64,000 nucleotides of DNA from Kribbella monticola. GTDB taxonomy: Bacteria; Actinomycetota; Actinomycetes; Propionibacteriales; Kribbellaceae. How positions within the stretch are numbered: the first letter of the stretch is position 1; every line of letters starts with the position of its first letter. The notes under the pieces were generated by a model, which saw nothing but the letters and a program-made list of their open reading frames with translations, made no database searches and was not told the DNA's origin. The position numbers and the translations under genes were made by a program. The stretch is taken from positions 62,001-126,000 of the forward strand of contig NZ_QFXK01000004.1 in NCBI RefSeq assembly GCF_003261635.1. Direction: 5' to 3'. Below are positions 26,716-34,759 of the stretch, piece by piece.

Positions 26716-27995
26716 CAGCCGTTGACCTGTCCCCACCCGTCGCTCAGCTTCTTGCCCAGCGTGGCGAGGTCGATCTTGTTCGCGAGGAACTGCTGCAGCG
26801 CCGGAGTCGCGATCTGGTCCTTCCACTTCGGGTAGTTCTCCACGCTCTGGAACGGCGCCTTGGTCAGCTCGGCACCACTGGCCAGCGTCTGGGTCCAGCC
26901 GTTCTTGCCACCGGTCGCCTTGGCGATCGCGTCGCGCGCCGCCTGCGTGGTCGGAATCAGCCAGTCACCCTGGCCGACCGCGGCGAGGTTGTCGGCCTTC
27001 ATGAAGTAGTCGATGAACTGCGCGGCCTGCTTCACGTGCTTGCCCTCGGCCGGCACCGACAGCGTCTGCGGGTTCGCGGCCTGCTTCTCGGACGTCCCCT
27101 TCAGCGGCGGCAACACGTCCCACTGGAAGCCCTTCGGTCCTTGCTCGACGATCTGCTGGGCCGCATAGTTGCCGCCGACAATCATCGCGTACTTGCCACC
27201 GAAGAACCCGGGCAGTACGTCGGAACCGCTCTGCGTCAGCGACGTCGGGTCGATCGACTTGTCGGTATAGGCCATCTCGTGGATCCGCTTCGGCACCTCG
27301 AGCTCCGGGTCGCCGATCTTCGCCTTGGCGTCGCGACCGGTGCCGTCGAAGAAGGTGGCGTCGAAGTTCATGCCGAGGTTCAGCACGGTCGCGGTCGGGC
27401 TCTTCAGCCCCCAGCCGAGTCCGTACTTGCCACCGGTGGTGAGCTTCTTGGCGTCCGCCCGCAGGTCGTCCCAGCTGAGCGAGTCGCCGGTGGTCGAGAT
27501 CCCGGCCTGCTGGAGCAGCTTGGTGTTGCCGAACACGACGTACGACTGGAGCAGGGTCGGCGCGGCGAACACCTTGCCGTCGCTCGAGACGGTGTCCCAG
27601 ACACCCTTGGAAACGGCGTCCTTCGTCTCCTGACTCAGGTACGGCGAGAGGTCGGCGAGGTACCCCTGGTTCGCGAAGCCGGTGATGTCGGCCGACTCGT
27701 CCTGGATGACGTCCGGCGCGGTGCCGCCCTGGAACTGGGTGACGAGTTGGTCGTGCACCGAGTCCCAGCTGCCCTGGACGTATTCGACCTGGGTGTTCGG
27801 GTTGGCCGCGTTCCAGTCCGCGACGATCTTCTTGGTCGCGGCGACCGTGGTCTTCTGGAAGGCGAGGCTCTGGAACTTCAGCGTCACCTTCTCGCCTGCG
27901 TCGCCGGAGCCCGAACCGGACCCCTTGTCGTCACCGCACGCGGCAAGCGTCACCAAGGCGCTTGCCGCCAGCAACGAGATCAGTACCTTTTTCAT
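26715..27995 (-). CDS. Extracellular solute-binding lipoprotein of a sugar-type ABC importer
   Basis: 426 residues. Lipoprotein signal peptide with lipobox VTLAAC (Cys near residue 20), then a Gly/Ser linker and a family-1 solute-binding fold (FQSLAFQKTTVAATKKIVADW, FQGGTAPDVIQDESADITGF, LPGFFGGKYAMIVGG, KHVKQAAQFIDYFMK). ATG 27995 has GAGGAG upstream. Binds the imported glycoside or sugar outside the membrane and delivers it to the two permeases. It starts 21 bp after the second permease and overlaps the first ARH gene by one base. Confidence 0.93.
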   Translation of the reverse strand: MKKVLISLLAASALVTLAACGDDKGSGSGSGDAGEKVTLKFQSLAFQKTTVAATKKIVADWNAANPNTQVEYVQGSWDSVHDQLVTQFQGGTAPDVIQDESADITGFANQGYLADLSPYLSQETKDAVSKGVWDTVSSDGKVFAAPTLLQSYVVFGNTKLLQQAGISTTGDSLSWDDLRADAKKLTTGGKYGLGWGLKSPTATVLNLGMNFDATFFDGTGRDAKAKIGDPELEVPKRIHEMAYTDKSIDPTSLTQSGSDVLPGFFGGKYAMIVGGNYAAQQIVEQGPKGFQWDVLPPLKGTSEKQAANPQTLSVPAEGKHVKQAAQFIDYFMKADNLAAVGQGDWLIPTTQAARDAIAKATGGKNGWTQTLASGAELTKAPFQSVENYPKWKDQIATPALQQFLANKIDLATLGKKLSDGWGQVNG

Positions 27996-28016
27996 TGCAT
28001 CTCCTCAGGGGATTCT

Positions 28017-28865
28017 CTAACCCTTGACAGCGCCACTGAGCAAACCGGACGTCAACCGGCGCTGCAGGAAGGCGAAGAAAACAAGGCTGGGAACAGTGGC
28101 AAGGACGGACGCTGCCGCGAGGGGCCCGAACTGGACCTGGCCCTCCGCGCCGACGAAGCGGGCGAGTACCAGCGGCAACGTCTTCAGTTGTGGGTCCTGC
28201 AGCAGGACCAGGGCGAAGAAGAACTCGTTCCACGCCGAGATGAAGGTGAACATCGCGGTCGCGATCAGCCCCGGCCTGAGCAGGGGCATCACGATCGACA
28301 CGATGGTGCGAACCCGGCTCGCGCCGTCGACGGACGCGGCCTCTTCGAGCTCCCGCGGTACGGCGGCGACGTACCCCTGCAGCATCCACAGGGCGAACGG
28401 CATCGACCAGACCGTGTAGACGATCACCACGCCGGGGATCGTGTTGGTCAGGTGCAACGGCCGCAGGATCATGAACAGCGGGATCACGATCAGGATCACC
28501 GGGAACACTTGGCTGACCAGGATCCAGCCGTTCGTGATCGGCCGCAACCGGCTGCGGAACCTGGCCAGCGCATACGCCACGGGCAGCGAGACGATCAGCA
28601 CGAGCACGGTCGACGCGACCGAGATCTGCAGGGAGTTGAGCATCGACCGGACCAGGCCTTGCTCCTCCAGCGCATCCGTGAAGTTCGAGAAGTCCGGATG
28701 CTTGGGCAGGAAGGACGGATCGATGCTCGCGAACTCCTGCGGCGACTTCAGCGAGGTGGAGATCAGCCAGACCAGTGGGAACCCGAGGAAGATCAGGTAA
28801 CAGACCACCGCGACGTACTGCGCGGCGCGGGTGGCCGGCCTCGTCCCCAAGCGTTGGCGACTCAT
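28017..28865 (-). CDS. ABC sugar-type permease (MalG-like)
   Basis: 282 residues with six membrane helices. The EAA loop that contacts the ATPase reads EEAASVDGASRVRTIVSIVMPLLRPG in two overlapping parts near residue 180-205 (key residues Glu-Ala-Ala-x3-Gly-Ala). Carbohydrate-uptake-transporter-1 type, MalG side. Its ATG overlaps the TGA of the MalF-like permease by 4 bp. No ATPase gene is present in the operon; such importers in actinobacteria usually share a multitask ATPase (MsiK type) encoded elsewhere. Confidence 0.92.
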   Translation of the reverse strand: MSRQRLGTRPATRAAQYVAVVCYLIFLGFPLVWLISTSLKSPQEFASIDPSFLPKHPDFSNFTDALEEQGLVRSMLNSLQISVASTVLVLIVSLPVAYALARFRSRLRPITNGWILVSQVFPVILIVIPLFMILRPLHLTNTIPGVVIVYTVWSMPFALWMLQGYVAAVPRELEEAASVDGASRVRTIVSIVMPLLRPGLIATAMFTFISAWNEFFFALVLLQDPQLKTLPLVLARFVGAEGQVQFGPLAAASVLATVPSLVFFAFLQRRLTSGLLSGAVKG

Positions 28866-29755
28866 GCCTGGCTCCTCAACCGGTTGCGGAGGTAGAAGGC
28901 GAGGAACACGATGATGATCACGACCATCACGTCACCCATCGCGGCCGCCATCCCGAAGTTGCCGTACCGGAACGCCTCGTTGTAGGCGAACAGCATCGGC
29001 AGCATCGTCTTGCCGCCCGGGCCGCCCGCGGTTAGCACGTAGACCAGGCCGAACGAATTGAAGTTCCAGATCATGTCCAGGCTGGTGATCGCCACGATCA
29101 CGGTCCGCAGTTGCGGCAGGGTGATGTTCCAGAACTGGTGCCACCCGCCCGCGCCGTCCACGGCCGCCGCTTCGTACAGGGACCGGTCGATGCCCTGCAG
29201 ACCGGCGAGCAGAGTCACCGTGGTCATCGGCATGCCGACCCAGATCCCGACCACGATCACCGCCGGCAACGCCGTACTGAAGTTGCCGAGAAAGTTGATC
29301 GGATGGTCGGTCAGGTGCAGGTTCTGCAGGATCTCGTTGACCGGGCCGTTGGTCGGGTGCAGCAGCAACCGCCACATGATCGCGACCACCACCGGCGGCA
29401 TCGCCCACGGGATCAGCGCGAGCGTCCGGGCGACGCCACGGAAGCGGATGTTCGTGTTGAGCAACAGGGCAAGGCCGAGCGCCGCCACGAACTGGAGGAT
29501 CGTGACCGACAACGTCCAGATCAAGCCGATCTTGAACGACGACCAGAACAGGTCGTTGTGCAGCAGCTTGCCGAAGTTGCCGAAGCCGATGAAGTTGGTC
29601 TGGACGTGCAGGCCTGCCCGGGCATCGGTGAAGCCGAGAGCCAGGCCGCGGAGCAACGGATAGACGCTGAACAACAGGATCGGCAGCAGCGCGGGCAGGA
29701 ACAGGTAGATCGCTTCCCGGTTCTGCTTCGGCCTGCCTGCGGTGACGGTGCTCAC
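28862..29755 (-). CDS. ABC sugar-type permease (MalF-like)
   Basis: 297 residues, six membrane helices, with the N-terminal YLFLPALLPILLFSVYPLL segment typical of MalF-like subunits and an EAA loop LYEAAAVDGAGGWHQFWNIT followed by LPQLR. GTG 29755 overlaps the TGA of the lacI-type gene by 4 bp (GTGA), which ties regulator and transporter into one transcript. Pairs with the MalG-like subunit downstream. Confidence 0.92.
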   Translation of the reverse strand: MSTVTAGRPKQNREAIYLFLPALLPILLFSVYPLLRGLALGFTDARAGLHVQTNFIGFGNFGKLLHNDLFWSSFKIGLIWTLSVTILQFVAALGLALLLNTNIRFRGVARTLALIPWAMPPVVVAIMWRLLLHPTNGPVNEILQNLHLTDHPINFLGNFSTALPAVIVVGIWVGMPMTTVTLLAGLQGIDRSLYEAAAVDGAGGWHQFWNITLPQLRTVIVAITSLDMIWNFNSFGLVYVLTAGGPGGKTMLPMLFAYNEAFRYGNFGMAAAMGDVMVVIIIVFLAFYLRNRLRSQA

Positions 29756-30831
29756 GGGGTCGACCTCCGCACACTGAGGGTCGGCTGTACGACGATGCGC
29801 CGCGGCGTCCGGGTGTCGTCGTCGATCCTTGCCAGCAGCAACTCGGCGGCCCGCCGCCCCCGTTCGGCGGAACCGAGGTTCACACTCGTCAGCGGCGGGA
29901 ACGACTGCTCAGCAAGCTCGCTGTCGTCCATCCCGACCACAGCAACATCCTTCGGTACTTCGAGCCCTACGGCGGCAAGCTCGTGCATCAACCCGACCGC
30001 GAGCAGATCGTTCGCCGCGATCACCGCATCGGGGACCTGCTTGCGCCCCTTCGTACCGCGGCCACCAGCTCCGGCGCGGCCGCCCGCCGCCGCACCTCGA
30101 CCGTCGGCGCGGTTCGGGCCGGCAGTCAGTCCCGACAGCAACTCGCGGCCGGCCTCGCGTCCCGCCGCGAAGGTGAAGTCGGCCGCCTCGACCTCGGCCA
30201 CCGGCCGCAGCCCGTTCGCCTTCATCGCCTCGGCGAACCCCTTCGCGCGCGCCGTACCGGGAACGGTGTCGCGCGGTCCGTTCAGGAAGGCGATCCGGCG
30301 GCGCCCCTTCTGCAGCAGGTGTTCGACCGCGAGCAGCATCCCCTTAGGCGAGTTCGCGCGGATCGTGTCGACGCCGGCGCTGGCCGGCACGTTGCCTGCG
30401 ACAACCACCGGCACATCGCATTCGCGGATCGACTTGATCAGATCGTCGTCGACGCGGAGCGGGCTGATCACCAGCCCATCGGCGTACCCACGAGCCATCC
30501 CCCGCACCAGCGCGACCTCGTCCACGACATCCGGCCCGGTCGTCGTCACGACCAGCCGATAACCGGCGGCGGACACGACCTCCTCCACGGCGCGCATCAT
30601 CGTCACGTACACCGGGTTACCGACATCGGCGACAGCGAGCGTGAGCTGGAACGTCCGCCCCACCTTCAATGACCGCGCCCGCGCGTCCGGCACGTAGCCA
30701 AGCTCCTCGACGGCCCGCTGAACCCGCTCGACCATCTCCTCGGTGGCCGGCAACCCGTTCAGCACGCGCGACACCGAAGCCACCGAAACCCCAGCAGCCC
30801 GAGCCACACCCGCAACCGTCGGACGACTCAC
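29752..30831 (-). CDS. LacI family transcriptional regulator
   Basis: 359 residues. HTH at residues 3-26 (PTVAGVARAAGVSVASVSRV) with hinge motif RARSLKVGRTF, then the periplasmic-binding-like sensor (LTLAVADVGNPVY, RIAFLNGPRDTVPGTARAKG, DAVIAANDLLAVGLMHEL, VAVVGMDDSELA). A Gly/Arg-rich insertion of about 25 residues (roughly 238-262) interrupts the sensor domain before the DAVIAANDLL strand and is not typical of the family. GTG 30831 has AGGAGGG upstream. First gene of the operon and probably autoregulated through the palindrome just upstream; inducer presumably the imported compound or its product. Confidence 0.92.
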   Translation of the reverse strand: MSRPTVAGVARAAGVSVASVSRVLNGLPATEEMVERVQRAVEELGYVPDARARSLKVGRTFQLTLAVADVGNPVYVTMMRAVEEVVSAAGYRLVVTTTGPDVVDEVALVRGMARGYADGLVISPLRVDDDLIKSIRECDVPVVVAGNVPASAGVDTIRANSPKGMLLAVEHLLQKGRRRIAFLNGPRDTVPGTARAKGFAEAMKANGLRPVAEVEAADFTFAAGREAGRELLSGLTAGPNRADGRGAAAGGRAGAGGRGTKGRKQVPDAVIAANDLLAVGLMHELAAVGLEVPKDVAVVGMDDSELAEQSFPPLTSVNLGSAERGRRAAELLLARIDDDTRTPRRIVVQPTLSVRRSTP

Positions 30832-30840
30832 GCGCCCTCC

Positions 30841-30867
30841 TGTAATCGTTCTTGTAATCGTTTACAA
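30841..30867. promoter_or_regulatory. LacI-type operator of the ABC/ARH/ribokinase operon
   Basis: TTGTAATCGTTTACAA (30852-30867) is a near-perfect 16-bp palindrome with the central CG typical of LacI-family sites. A second related half-site, TGTAATCGTT, lies 11 bp away at 30841-30850. It is located 10-36 bp upstream of the lacI-type GTG start, so binding would block transcription of the whole operon. Confidence 0.7.
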
Positions 30868-30970
30868 CCGACACCATAAAACCCCGCCGCCAGACCAGTC
30901 AACGCCGTGGTCCGAAGATCGCTGAGCGTATCCACACCACCTCAGGGAGATCCCACGCCGCCGCCTACGG

Positions 30971-31063
30971 GCGCTCCTACGTCGCGCCCTCCGACGTCTG
31001 GCTCCCACCCACCCCATCCGGCGCTCCTCCGTCGCGTCCTCCGGCGTCTGGCTCCCACCCACC
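30971..31063. repeat. Two 43-bp direct repeats, 50-bp period
   Basis: Segments 30971-31013 and 31021-31063 match at all but about four positions (both begin GCGCTCCT and end GGCTCCCACCCACC). They lie in the 429-bp gene-free stretch between the potassium-channel gene and lacI. No open frame of known type uses them. Confidence 0.7.
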
Positions 31064-31096
31064 GGACCGGCCACCTGCGCGGGGATCACCTCTCTT

Positions 31097-31138
31097 CGAG
31101 GGGTTGCCCCATTGCTAGAACGATGGGGTAACCCCTCG
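31097..31138. terminator. Strong hairpin, likely terminator of the potassium-channel gene
   Basis: Arms CGAGGGGTTGCCCCAT (31097-31112) and its complement (31123-31138, one G-T wobble position) enclose a 10-nt loop. It begins 123 bp beyond the stop codon of the channel gene on the minus strand and lies before the lacI promoter. A perfect 16-bp palindrome CTTCGATGCATCGAAG follows at 31158-31173. No U-tract is obvious, so a role as boundary or regulatory element is also possible. Confidence 0.5.
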
Positions 31139-31260
31139 ACCAGGAGTTGACCCGCCTCTTCGATGCATCGAAGGGGTTGTGTAGCCGGTCAGGGTGGAGA
31201 CGGCGTGGTGCGGCGTCGGCGCACAGCGCCTGTGGCGACGGCGTGGGGAACGCGCGGGGC

Positions 31261-32334
31261 TTATTCTTCCTGGTCATCTGCGCCTGGGCGTTCGGCCCAG
31301 GGGGTTTCCTTGGCGGGGCGGACGACGATGAGTTTGTCGCCGGCGGCCAGGACCGAGACGGACGAGTCGTAGTAGCGGTGGACCTTGCCGTCGCGGACGA
31401 CGGAGACGACGCGGTCCGGCACCGAGGACGGGGCTTTGCCGACCTCGCGGCCGAGGACGGGGCGTTCGGCGACCTCGAGGCCTTCGCCGTACGTGAGGAG
31501 GTCTTCCATCACCTCGCCGAGGTTCGGGCTGACCGCGGACAGGCCGAGCAGCCGGCCGACGGCCTCCGAGGAGGTGACCACGGCGTCCGCACCGCTCTGG
31601 CGCAGCAGCGGCACGTTGTCCTCTTCGCGAACGGCGACGACGATGTGCGCCTTCGGGTTCAACTGCCGGACGGCCAGCGTGACGAGCACCGCGGAGTCGT
31701 CGCGGTCCGTGGTCACGATCACCTCGCGAGCGGCGACCACCTCGGCCCGGCGCAGTACGGTCCGGTTGGTCGCGTCGCCGTGGAAGGCGGCGATCTGATC
31801 GTTGCCCGCGTCACCGATCGCGGTCGCGCGCGGGTCGATCACCACGATCTTCTCGCGCTTCACGCCGTTGCTGAGCAGCGTCTGCACGGCCGACCGGCCC
31901 TTGGTGCCGTAGCCGACGACGACCACATGGTCCTTCATGCGCTTCCTCCATCGTGTGTCGCGCATGACGCGGCGACCTTCGTTCGCCAAGACTTCCAGGG
32001 TGGTGCCGACCAGGACCACCAGGAACGAGATCCGCAGTGGAGTGACGATGAAGGCGTTGACCAGCCGGGCAGTGGGCGTCACCGGAGTGATGTCGCCGTA
32101 CCCGGTCGTGGTCAGCGTGACGGTCGCGTAGTAGATGCTGTCGATGAAACCGACGCGGCCGTCGTAGGTGTCCTTGTAGCCGTCACGGTCGACCAGAACG
32201 ATGAGCACCATCAAGATCAACAGCCCCAGCGCGATCAGCAGTCGCCGCGACAGCTCCACCACCGGCGAGCGAGTGCTCGCGGGCAGGTTGACCAAGAGAC
32301 CGTGCGGATTGCGACCGGTGGGCAGGGATGGCAC
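31261..32334 (-). CDS. Potassium channel with RCK (TrkA-N/TrkA-C) domains, MthK-like
   Basis: 357 residues from GTG 32334 (ATG 32373 and GTG 32262 are alternatives; none has a ribosome-binding site). Two transmembrane helices flank a pore loop with selectivity filter TTTGYGD. They are followed by a Rossmann RCK-N domain (VVVVGYGTKGRSAVQTLL, acidic residue in VVIDPR) and a C-terminal TrkA-C domain (VVRDGKVHRYYDSSVSVLAAGDKLIVV). Forms a ligand-gated K+ channel in the membrane. The start lies inside the end of the upstream ACT-GNAT frame, an overlap of about 150 bp. Confidence 0.88.
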   Translation of the reverse strand: MPSLPTGRNPHGLLVNLPASTRSPVVELSRRLLIALGLLILMVLIVLVDRDGYKDTYDGRVGFIDSIYYATVTLTTTGYGDITPVTPTARLVNAFIVTPLRISFLVVLVGTTLEVLANEGRRVMRDTRWRKRMKDHVVVVGYGTKGRSAVQTLLSNGVKREKIVVIDPRATAIGDAGNDQIAAFHGDATNRTVLRRAEVVAAREVIVTTDRDDSAVLVTLAVRQLNPKAHIVVAVREEDNVPLLRQSGADAVVTSSEAVGRLLGLSAVSPNLGEVMEDLLTYGEGLEVAERPVLGREVGKAPSSVPDRVVSVVRDGKVHRYYDSSVSVLAAGDKLIVVRPAKETPWAERPGADDQEE

Positions 32335-33298
32335 GCGTCTGACGATAGGGCACCGGCGGCCGATCCACCGCATGCGACAGGCTCTGATCGGACAGTGCAA
32401 CGGTGACCATCAGATGACCGCTATCCTGCACCACCCTGGTCCGCATCCGCAGTCCCTCGACAGTGCGCAGCATGGCCACGTTCTCGGGTTGCACCATGCA
32501 GACGGCCCGGTCCGCACCCAGCTCCCGGGCCTCCTGGATCACCCGCCGCAGCAACTGACTGCCCAGGCCCTGGTTCTGCCAGCCGTCCTCGACCAGTACG
32601 GCCATCTCCATCGCAGCACTGCCCAGCTCGTCCCAGGGAGCCGCAGTTGCCATGCCGACGATCGCGCCACCCACAGAGGCGACCACAGAGATGCCACCGG
32701 CGGGCGCGGACAGGTGCCGCGCAGTACGGGTGGTGAGCTTCGGCATGGGAACGTGGTAGCGACGCGTGCGGCTCTCGTACGAACAGCGCTCGTGCATCGC
32801 CACTACAGCCTCGGCGTCCTCCACAGTGGCACGCCGGAGCTCCGGTACGCCACTGCCTGGTCGCGGGCCGTCCTGTACGACGCCCTCGTCGCGCTCCGCC
32901 AGTCGCCCGGCGATCTCCACGAGGACGTCCGCCCTGGCCCACTCGGCCGGGGTGTACTCGTCGAAACCCTGTAGCTTCTCCAGTTCCTCGTCGACCGACA
33001 TGGGATCGTCGAGCAGCCGCAGTACGGCACGGAGGTATCTGGTCGGGCCGTCGCTCAGGACGTCAGCCTGGCACGGGCGGACCGTAGTACGGACGCAGCC
33101 TGCTTCTGCGACCAGTGTGGTGAGCGTCTCTGCGGTCCAGCCGACGCCGGTGGACACGACCAGTTCGTCCACAGCGCCGGACTCGGCGGTGAAGACCTCC
33201 AGGCTGAGGATGTTGATCTCGTCGGCACCACACCGTGCTGCGAGTTCGGCCAGTGCGCCCGGCCGGTCGGCGAGTTCGGTCCTGATCTTCCAGAGCAT
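32183..33298 (-). CDS. ACT-domain/GNAT acetyltransferase fusion
   Basis: 371 residues. Residues 1-75 are an ACT-like ligand-binding domain (IRTELADRPGALAELAARCG, EINILSLEVF). Residues from about 150 form a GNAT fold: RRATVEDAEAVVAMHERC, then acetyl-CoA-binding motif A VLVEDGWQNQGLGSQLLRRV, and QPENVAMLRTVEGL. ACT-GNAT proteins are proposed amino-acid-regulated lysine acetyltransferases in actinobacteria. The last 65 residues have no family similarity, are Arg/Ala/Gly-rich, and overlap the potassium-channel gene in another frame, so the true C-terminus may be shorter if the stop was lost. Confidence 0.85.
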   Translation of the reverse strand: MLWKIRTELADRPGALAELAARCGADEINILSLEVFTAESGAVDELVVSTGVGWTAETLTTLVAEAGCVRTTVRPCQADVLSDGPTRYLRAVLRLLDDPMSVDEELEKLQGFDEYTPAEWARADVLVEIAGRLAERDEGVVQDGPRPGSGVPELRRATVEDAEAVVAMHERCSYESRTRRYHVPMPKLTTRTARHLSAPAGGISVVASVGGAIVGMATAAPWDELGSAAMEMAVLVEDGWQNQGLGSQLLRRVIQEARELGADRAVCMVQPENVAMLRTVEGLRMRTRVVQDSGHLMVTVALSDQSLSHAVDRPPVPYRQTRAIPAHRSQSARSLGQPAREHSLAGGGAVAATADRAGAVDLDGAHRSGRP

Positions 33299-33402
33299 GG
33301 GTACGCCCTCCCTCGTGGAACACCCGTCCGAAACGGAGACGGGGATCAGTCCACTGTGCGCGGGAGGTGTTGCCTCACCGGGTCCGGGATGTTACGCCTG
33401 CG

Positions 33403-33804
33403 TCAACCCTTGCGCGTGCGGCCGGGAACCCGGGGCAACCGGTCGGCGAGTTTCGGCCGGCGGGCGGCCAGCTCGGCGGCACTCTCCCGCCGGTCGAGGT
33501 CGGCATGGCGCAGCAGTTCCGGGTACGACGACTGCGGCACCGGCGGGTAGGTCGTCACGATCGCGTCGCCGCTGAAGACGAAGAAGACCGCCTGACCCTC
33601 CTTGATCACCTTCAGCAGAGAGCCGTCGCGAACGGTCAGCGCGTGCTCGAGCGCCTTCTTCCGGGCGGAGCGCTTCGCCAGCGCGGCCTGGAGTGCCTGC
33701 TGGGCAGGTTCACGGCCGTGCTTGACGGCCTCGAACGCCATCGGCCCGTACCGCACGCCGTACTTGACCATGTTCTTCGCCAGCCGACTCCGCCCACCTG
33801 CCAT
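33403..33804 (-). CDS. Conserved hypothetical basic protein
   Basis: 133 residues from ATG 33804 (GAGG immediately upstream; weak). Strongly basic at the N-terminus and C-terminus (RSRLAKNMVKYGVRYGPM, KRSARKKALEHALTVRDG) with a beta-rich middle (KVIKEGQAVFFVFSGDAIVTTYPPV). No signal peptide or membrane segment. I do not recognise a named family; length and composition suggest a small actinobacterial nucleic-acid-associated or scaffold protein, but that is a guess. Confidence 0.7.
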   Translation of the reverse strand: MAGGRSRLAKNMVKYGVRYGPMAFEAVKHGREPAQQALQAALAKRSARKKALEHALTVRDGSLLKVIKEGQAVFFVFSGDAIVTTYPPVPQSSYPELLRHADLDRRESAAELAARRPKLADRLPRVPGRTRKG

Positions 33805-33925
33805 ACCTCGACTGTACTGACCGAGCGGGGCGCCGGGCCGGGAAACGCAACTCGGGCGAGCGACGCGATGGGCTAACACAGCGGTCGGCATGCGTCGTTG
33901 CGAGGCGTCGGGCACCATTGAGCAA

Positions 33926-34531
33926 GTGACGGTACCTACTCCGCGCCGGCCGATCCTGCCGGGTAACAAGCTGTTCGACTCGCTGCCGGGCGCCTCCGAC
34001 CCGGCGGCGGTCGCCGAGGTCGCGCACCGCACCGCGGAGCTGCTGGTCCGTGGCGCGCGATCCTCCGAGGACGCGGACGTGATCGCGCGGGTGGTGAAGC
34101 TCGCCGACGACTACGGTCTCGACGAACTGGCCGACCTGTGGTCCGACAGCCCGTCCGACTCCCTACCAGGAGCCCTCTGGCGCTTGTACCTGCTGCGTTC
34201 CTGGGTGCACTCACACGCCGAAGAGGTGTCCCGCGAGTACGCGACCGGCCGCCAGTACGCCGAGGTGCACGCCGTGGTCGCCGGCGTCGCCGACCCACCC
34301 GGCCCGACCGAAGTACGGCAGATGGTCGACGCCGTACTACGGGGTGTCGCGGCCGGCGATTTCGCGACCACCCTCGACCGGGCCGCGGCGTTCGCGCGGA
34401 TCGTGGCGACCGGGCGAGCCCATCTCGCCGGTGACGGCCACGGACAGGTGCTTTCGGCGTCGAAACTGCTCGAGATGGCCGACCAGTTGCAGACCGCCGC
34501 ACGAACCGAACGAGCGGGCCAGCTCTGGTGA
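33926..34531 (+). CDS. Conserved hypothetical actinobacterial protein
   Basis: 201 residues from GTG 33926; an in-frame ATG at 33890 is possible, and neither has a strong ribosome-binding site. All-helical prediction with the segments ARVVKLADDYGLDELADLWS, LWRLYLLRSWVHSHAEEV and VLSASKLLEMADQLQTAART. Acidic, soluble, no motif of a known enzyme. Widespread uncharacterised proteins of this type occur in actinobacteria. Followed by a candidate small RNA with its own promoter-like element. Confidence 0.75.
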   Translation: MTVPTPRRPILPGNKLFDSLPGASDPAAVAEVAHRTAELLVRGARSSEDADVIARVVKLADDYGLDELADLWSDSPSDSLPGALWRLYLLRSWVHSHAEEVSREYATGRQYAEVHAVVAGVADPPGPTEVRQMVDAVLRGVAAGDFATTLDRAAAFARIVATGRAHLAGDGHGQVLSASKLLEMADQLQTAARTERAGQLW

Positions 34532-34624
34532 TCAGGGCGCGCTGTCTTGCATCTGGCAGGTCCGGGTGCTATGTGGCGAAAAGCCAACAGGACAAGGCGT
34601 TTGCGGACCCGTTATACTGATCGA

Positions 34625-34750
34625 GGTGTCGGGCCGCGGTAGCCCCGGGTCCCAAATTAAGCCGCTTCGAGCGGCCACGCGCCGTGAGGCGCTTCCCGGT
34701 CCGACGCCCCAAAACCTTCTTCCCCGCGCGACCGGACGGTCGCGCGGGGA
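34625..34750 (+). ncRNA. Candidate structured small RNA with intrinsic terminator
   Basis: Located in the 228-bp space between two convergent genes. A -10-like TATACT (34613-34618) precedes it, with only a weak -35. Closing stem GGTGTCGG (34625-34632) pairs with CCGACGCC (34701-34708). Nested inside are CCGGG/CCCGG (34645-34649 with 34695-34699) and two hairpins, GCCGC-TTCGA-GCGGC (34661-34675) and GCGCC-GTGA-GGCGC (34679-34692) with a GNRA loop. A perfect 12-bp terminator stem follows at 34722-34749. No open frame fits. It does not match any RNA family I can recall; evidence is structural only. Confidence 0.45.
34722..34749. terminator. 12-bp perfect GC-rich hairpin between convergent genes
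   Basis: CCCCGCGCGACC and its exact complement around a GGAC loop. It could terminate the + strand candidate RNA and, read the other way, the GH8 gene whose stop codon is at 34760-34762 on the minus strand. Confidence 0.7.
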
Positions 34751-34759
34751 ATTCGGTGT

